A DNA stretch of 64,000 nt from Protea cynaroides (lineage: Eukaryota; Streptophyta; Magnoliopsida; Proteales; Proteaceae), in NCBI GenBank assembly GCA_028583415.1, contig CM053272.1, positions 68,555,439 through 68,619,438 of the forward strand, given 5' to 3'. The notes below the pieces were generated by a model. That model saw nothing but the letters and a program-made list of their open reading frames with translations. It was not told where the DNA came from and searched no databases. The position numbers and the translations under genes were made by a program. Below, in pieces: positions 59,782 through 64,000 of the stretch (positions are counted from its first letter, which is position 1; the number at the start of each line of letters is the position of its first letter).

Positions 59782-62134
59782 CGTCACACCCCAATTCTGG
59801 ACTAACCAGAATAGTGTGATGAACTGTTAATAATGGTGCAACCAGGATCTCTGTTAGGTAGTACTCACCATATTAACCACACACACCTTCCACAGAAATA
59901 ATCAAAGATAAATAGCAAATAAGCGAAAGTCTTATAGATAATGAACTGAGAGTCAAACAATGATATAATAATTATTTAATCCAATTCTTTCCCAAAAACT
60001 CAAGACATAAAGGTAAATAATCCGTTACATGTTCCAATAACCAAATACAGCTAAACTAATAAAAAATGCACTGGTTGCACTCGCATGAAGGATCATGCGC
60101 ATCTTCAACAACTTCTACGTCCATGGCCGCAACGTGTCCGTACATCGATGCATTCACATAATCTTCAATAGTAGGACCTGCATCATCACCTAAAATATTC
60201 GACGTCGAAAGGGTGAGCACACATCACGGCTCAGTGAGTAAGACAAAACAATGCAACAAACATATGCATGCATTCAATTCAATATCTTTTGGTCTGGTTT
60301 TTAAGTTTGCAATATGCTATAGAAAGGTTTGGTGGCCCCCACACCTCTATACACAAGTGTGTGAATCCGTCCAATGGCTCAAACTCCATTGCTGTCCCAC
60401 ATGCACCCACCATGGAATAGAGATAGACCTAAAGTGTCCGGCTCACAAACCGCCAATACTTCCCCTGATGCCCTACCTATACCAACACCTAAGCCCCTAT
60501 TAGCGAGGGCTTGCAAACTGGGCTAGCAACTAACCAATCCTAAATATCATCCAGTGTATCCAAGGCCTCACCCTAGCATCCCTCAATACTTTCATAGAAA
60601 TAGAGCTAAGGCACGCCATCAGAGCCAGAGACTACACGGTCCAAGACCACCTCCCCTGATGCCCTACGACGTAATAGTTATGCTAAGGTAATCACGATAC
60701 GACGATGTCAGTGGGTAAGACTTGAGTAGAGATAGGGCTAGAGTCTGGAGACCAAGTCAGAGACCACAATTCCACGTCCTCCCCTTGACACTCCACTCCC
60801 ATCAAGCATACTAACCACACACACATAATCACATACCTATTCCTATTATCATCATCATCATCATATTACAAATAGATAGAAATAAATATGCATGAGCAGT
60901 AATAGCAGGAATATTGGATGACATGTGAGATTCACATTACAAGAATACAAGCATAGAATCAATCATCGCATTGGACACGATAAAGTAAATAGTTTGTTAT
61001 TATCTAATTAGTTTAGGTCTTGTTCCCTCACTTGTTAGCAAAACTCGATCTCCTTCCAAGCCTTTTAATTCTCTTTGAATCAATTTAATAACCTAAAAGT
61101 TATATGAATTTAAGTTAGGGTTCATATGTAACATGTTGCAGTAGTCGAAAATCGAAACAGAGCACTGATAGGTGTCTGATTGGTCCTATGGTCTCATACT
61201 TTATCAACCATACAGCTTATGGCCGATACCCTACGATCGCACCATATGCGACCATACCTGCGACCATATGGTTTCTGAATTCTTCCCGAATGCCTATGGT
61301 CGATACTTTGATCATGCAGGTCATGCTATGGTCGACCGTAGTTGCGACCTTGAGATTTCTGGTTACAAGCTACATTTAATCCGCGTCCTTCTTGGGTCAA
61401 CTCTTCGGTTCTTCAATTGGGTTTATCCTAATGATTATTCTAAGGCTAAGTTTCTTAGTTTTACCAACTAATTACTCTAACCTATTCTCCATGGTTTCCC
61501 ATTGGAGGTTTGCTTAGCAATTCCCATGGTTGCATTCTTATGTTGGGTTTGGTATCTCAATTTACATTAGAAACATTTACTCCTAGTGTTTTAGGGCTAT
61601 AGAGACAAGGTTCATACCTTACTTATTGCGGAGAGTCTGTGCAACTCTTCTCTCAGTCTCCTCCTTAGTCTTCTCTTCTTCTCCTTCTTTTCCTTATATT
61701 TCCTTCTCTTTCTCTAGGGTTTACTAATGTTCTAAAAGAATGAGAAAGGCTGAGGATGGACCTTTATATAGAGAAAAATTCTCTATATAGAGTTCTCCAA
61801 CATTAGGAAAGAAATCCTCCTCAAATTAGGAAAGTTTCCATCTCGAAGTCTGATATGGGGTCTCACAGTCGATGGCCTACGGTGGCAGAAGCCGTCAACC
61901 ATAGGGTCGAAAACATCGACCGTAGGGTCCTAGATCAGTGACCTTTGTTTCTTACCTTATGGTCGACCATACCTACCCAGGTATTCGAGCATACGCATGC
62001 TTTGGAGCATTTTTAACTCGATTCATACTTGATTTTGTGATCCATCTTCACACGGTCGGTCCACTTGATCTAGCAATGATGGAAAGACCTGGCACGACAC
62101 GGTTAGAGCAAGTTAGTGGACTGCGGGTCTTACA
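59782..62134 (-). repeat. Element B 5' LTR (2353 bp)
   Basis: CGTCACACCCC (first base mutated from T) to GGGTCTTACA. TATGGTCG-type blocks at 61190-61350 and 61863-61990, TATA region (TTTATATAGAG) near 61762-61772, a predicted leader intron (61617 to 60178) and the exon-like frame. Confidence 0.9.
60056..60178 (-). other. LTR exon-like frame, element B right LTR (41 codons)
   Basis: Acceptor GATGATGCAG, then PTIEDYVNASMYGHVAAMDV, an acidic segment and SCECNQCIFY before TAG. Fully open, like its partner at 28412, although the two LTRs are clearly diverged. Confidence 0.6.
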
Positions 62135-62149
62135 GAACTGGTGTCACGT
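62135..62149 (+). repeat. Remnant of element D 3' LTR between B and LARD2
   Basis: GAACT (target duplication of B) plus ten further bases, the only trace of D to the right of B. Confidence 0.5.
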
Positions 62150-63233
62150 TGTAAGCACCCCATTTTTGCCACCCTCTGTGTAAGTGAACCAATATGGCAG
62201 GTTTCTGGCCTTTAATCCAAAGATTTATGATTTTTCACTTAATCCCACAGCAGGGTCATGGGCTATTATCTGCAGGAATGCATAGGTCATAGAATTATCT
62301 TCGAAACGAGACCAGAATTGCTCAATTCTGATATCAAATGAGGAAGATATGATCATTTTAGTCGGATGATACATATAAGGGAAGTTTCTGAAATTATTAT
62401 AAATAATAATCCCAAGGGCCTTCATGCAAATTATCCTAAGTCGGATTGTTTGAATTTCAAATCATCATATCTTGATCATCCGACATCGGATTCAGATGAT
62501 TCCAAGACCATTATTCTTCATTCATGATGTTCTACAAAGTGGACGTAAAAAATCCCAAGTAGAAGTCACCAGTGGGTCTCATGCAAGCTTGCATGCAAAA
62601 TTATCGTTAGAACTTCAAAGCTTCATATCTTTTACGTTCTACATCGGATTCAGATGATTCCAAGACCATTATTCTTCATTTGTGATGTCCTGCGAAATGG
62701 ACGTGGAAAATCTTGGGTAAAATTTTCCGGAGGGTCCCATGCAAAATGGTCAGCCAAATTATCGATAATTGGTCCGCTTAAACTTTAAAAATTCATAAGT
62801 TGACCATTTTACTTCCAAATGAGGTGATTCAAGTTCCTATATTCCTCATTTTTAATGTTCTACAAAATGAACGCAAAAAATTTAGAATAGAGGCCATCGG
62901 AAAATTCCATGCGGGATGACAGCGGAAATGACCCGTGAAATGACAAGGAGAGAAAACCCAGTTAATTCCAGTCAATCCAGTCAACTCAGCTCAACCCAAG
63001 CTAGTCCTGGCCCAACCCAGTTAATTCCAGTCAACTCAGCTCAACCCAAGCCAATGTTGGCCCAACCCAGTCAATCCTTGTCAATCCAGACCAATTCATG
63101 GTGGCACATGTATATGCATATATTTCTTTTATATATTATTATATAATGTATAATATATTATAATATATCATATAATATATACATATGTCTTATATGTATA
63201 TTATATTATATATTAATATATTAATATATTATA

Positions 63234-63297
<64 letters not shown>

Positions 63298-64000
63298 TAT
63301 ATATAGAAAAAAAAGGGGATCCAAAGAGAGAAGAAGATATGAAAAAAATAGGAAAGGAGGAAGGACCGAAAGAGGAAAGAGAGTGAGAGCGGTGAAGAAT
63401 AAAAAAATAAAAAAATATATATAAAAACCGAAAAGGAAAAAGAATCAAGGAGAGGAGGAGAAGATCAAAAAGATTTGAAGATGGAGGAGAATAAAAGGGG
63501 AAAGAGAGAGACCGAATGAGGAGGGGGGAGAGAATCGAGAGAGAGAGAGAGAGAGTGGAGAGAAAGAATAAAGAAAAAGAAAAAAAAAGAGAGGGAAGGA
63601 GAATCGAAAAGGGGAAAGAGAGGACCGAGAAGAAGGAGGAGAAGAAGAAGAGAAGTTAAGAGAAGAGAAGAAGATGAGCAGCAGAGGACAGGATCGAAGA
63701 AGAAGAAGAAGATCAGAAGAAGAAGAAGATCAGGTACGCTTTGTTTCATCCCTCTTTCTTTCTTTATTTATTTTATTCGGTGTGCACTCATCACAATCAA
63801 CCTCTCATGACCCTTTTCAAACCCAGCCAACACCTGTAAGCCCTACATCTCGTAAACCCCACCTAACCACTACCCAGCCACCGAGTACCTGCAGCAATCC
63901 CTCATCCCTGAAGCCTTCCCACATCACGATAGAATAACATCTACTTGTCAACTTCCACCATACCATCTATTCATCCATGCACTGATTCACCACCACCTGG
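62150..64000 (+). mobile_element. LARD2: second LARD-family LTR, cut by window end
   Basis: Starts TGTAAGCACCCC as at 11721 and stays alignable with 11721-12600, but with clear divergence. It has its own diverged tandem copies of about 158 bp (CGGATTCAGATGATTCCAAG at 62487 and 62644), CAACCCAGT-rich sequence (62960-63090), (TA)n (63237-63294) and a purine-rich tract (63304-63735). A good donor ATCAG|GTACGC follows the purine tract at 63733. Whether it is a solo LTR or a complete element cannot be told. Confidence 0.85.
63237..63294. repeat. (TA)n microsatellite in LARD2
   Basis: Near-pure TA run in the same place as in LARD1. Confidence 0.95.

Larger units (their letters stand above)
28133..62134 (-). 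mobile_element. Element B: Ty3/gypsy chromovirus (Del/Tekay type), minus strand, host to A and C
   Basis: 5' LTR at 59782-62134, primer site 59767-59779, antisense extra gene 58237-59443 (plus), gag, protease, RT-RNase H, integrase and chromodomain down to about 52570. The 3' LTR is split into 28133-29097, 40702-41858 and 52335-52558 by C and A. The three pieces add up to 2346 bp against 2353 bp for the intact 5' LTR. Target duplication GAACC (28128-28132) / GAACT (62135-62139). By eye the LTRs differ by around 10 percent, the most of any pair here, consistent with its hosting the others. Confidence 0.88.

Overview
The window is nuclear DNA of a flowering plant, probably from a large, repeat-rich genome. 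Essentially all of it is LTR retrotransposon sequence in various stages of decay. I find no host gene, rRNA, tRNA gene or CRISPR array. The case for a plant rests on Ty3/gypsy chromovirus proteins with a C-terminal chromodomain (Del/Tekay type), primer sites matching plant initiator-Met and Arg tRNAs, very long Ogre-like LTRs, and plant-type splice sites and TATA boxes.

Layout. (1) 1-16539: one very large non-autonomous element, LARD1. It has a truncated 5' LTR (1-2570), a tRNA-Arg primer site, 9.15 kb of interior without gag or pol but with seven tandem-repeat families, a polypurine tract, and a complete 4819-bp 3' LTR (11721-16539). (2) 16540-28132: element D, a plus-strand chromovirus. A solo LTR (16940-19269, duplication CATTA) interrupts its 5' LTR; gag-pol is broken, and its 3' LTR is cut at 28132. 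(3) 28133-62134: element B, a minus-strand chromovirus inserted in the D 3' LTR (GAACC/GAACT). Its left LTR is split twice, by element C (29098-40696, minus, GCTAG/ACTAG) and by element A (41859-52329, plus, perfect GTCGA duplication). C itself carries a truncated LTR (E, 32442 to about 34250). (4) 62150-64000: the start of a second LARD-family LTR (LARD2).

How the parts work together. D and B carry gag, protease, RT-RNase H, integrase and chromodomain. Both also hold an extra gene, read antisense to the element, between primer site and gag. It resembles the 'putative plant transposon protein' family and has a 5'UTR intron ending just before the ATG; in D it also has its own TATA box. A and C lack that gene, have ruined gag-pol, and share a one-base frameshift in RT, yet have similar LTR pairs. 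They therefore look like dead copies moved in trans.

The most unusual signals are these. A 41-codon exon-like frame sits near the 3' end of every B/A/C/E-family LTR and, in variant form, the D LTR, always behind a splice acceptor and in the same phase. Blocks of short motifs differ between subfamilies but match within each one; they flank the LTR promoter and recur upstream of the antisense gene. A dense array of small perfect hairpins with different stem sequences lies in the LARD LTR. Percent identities were judged by eye.
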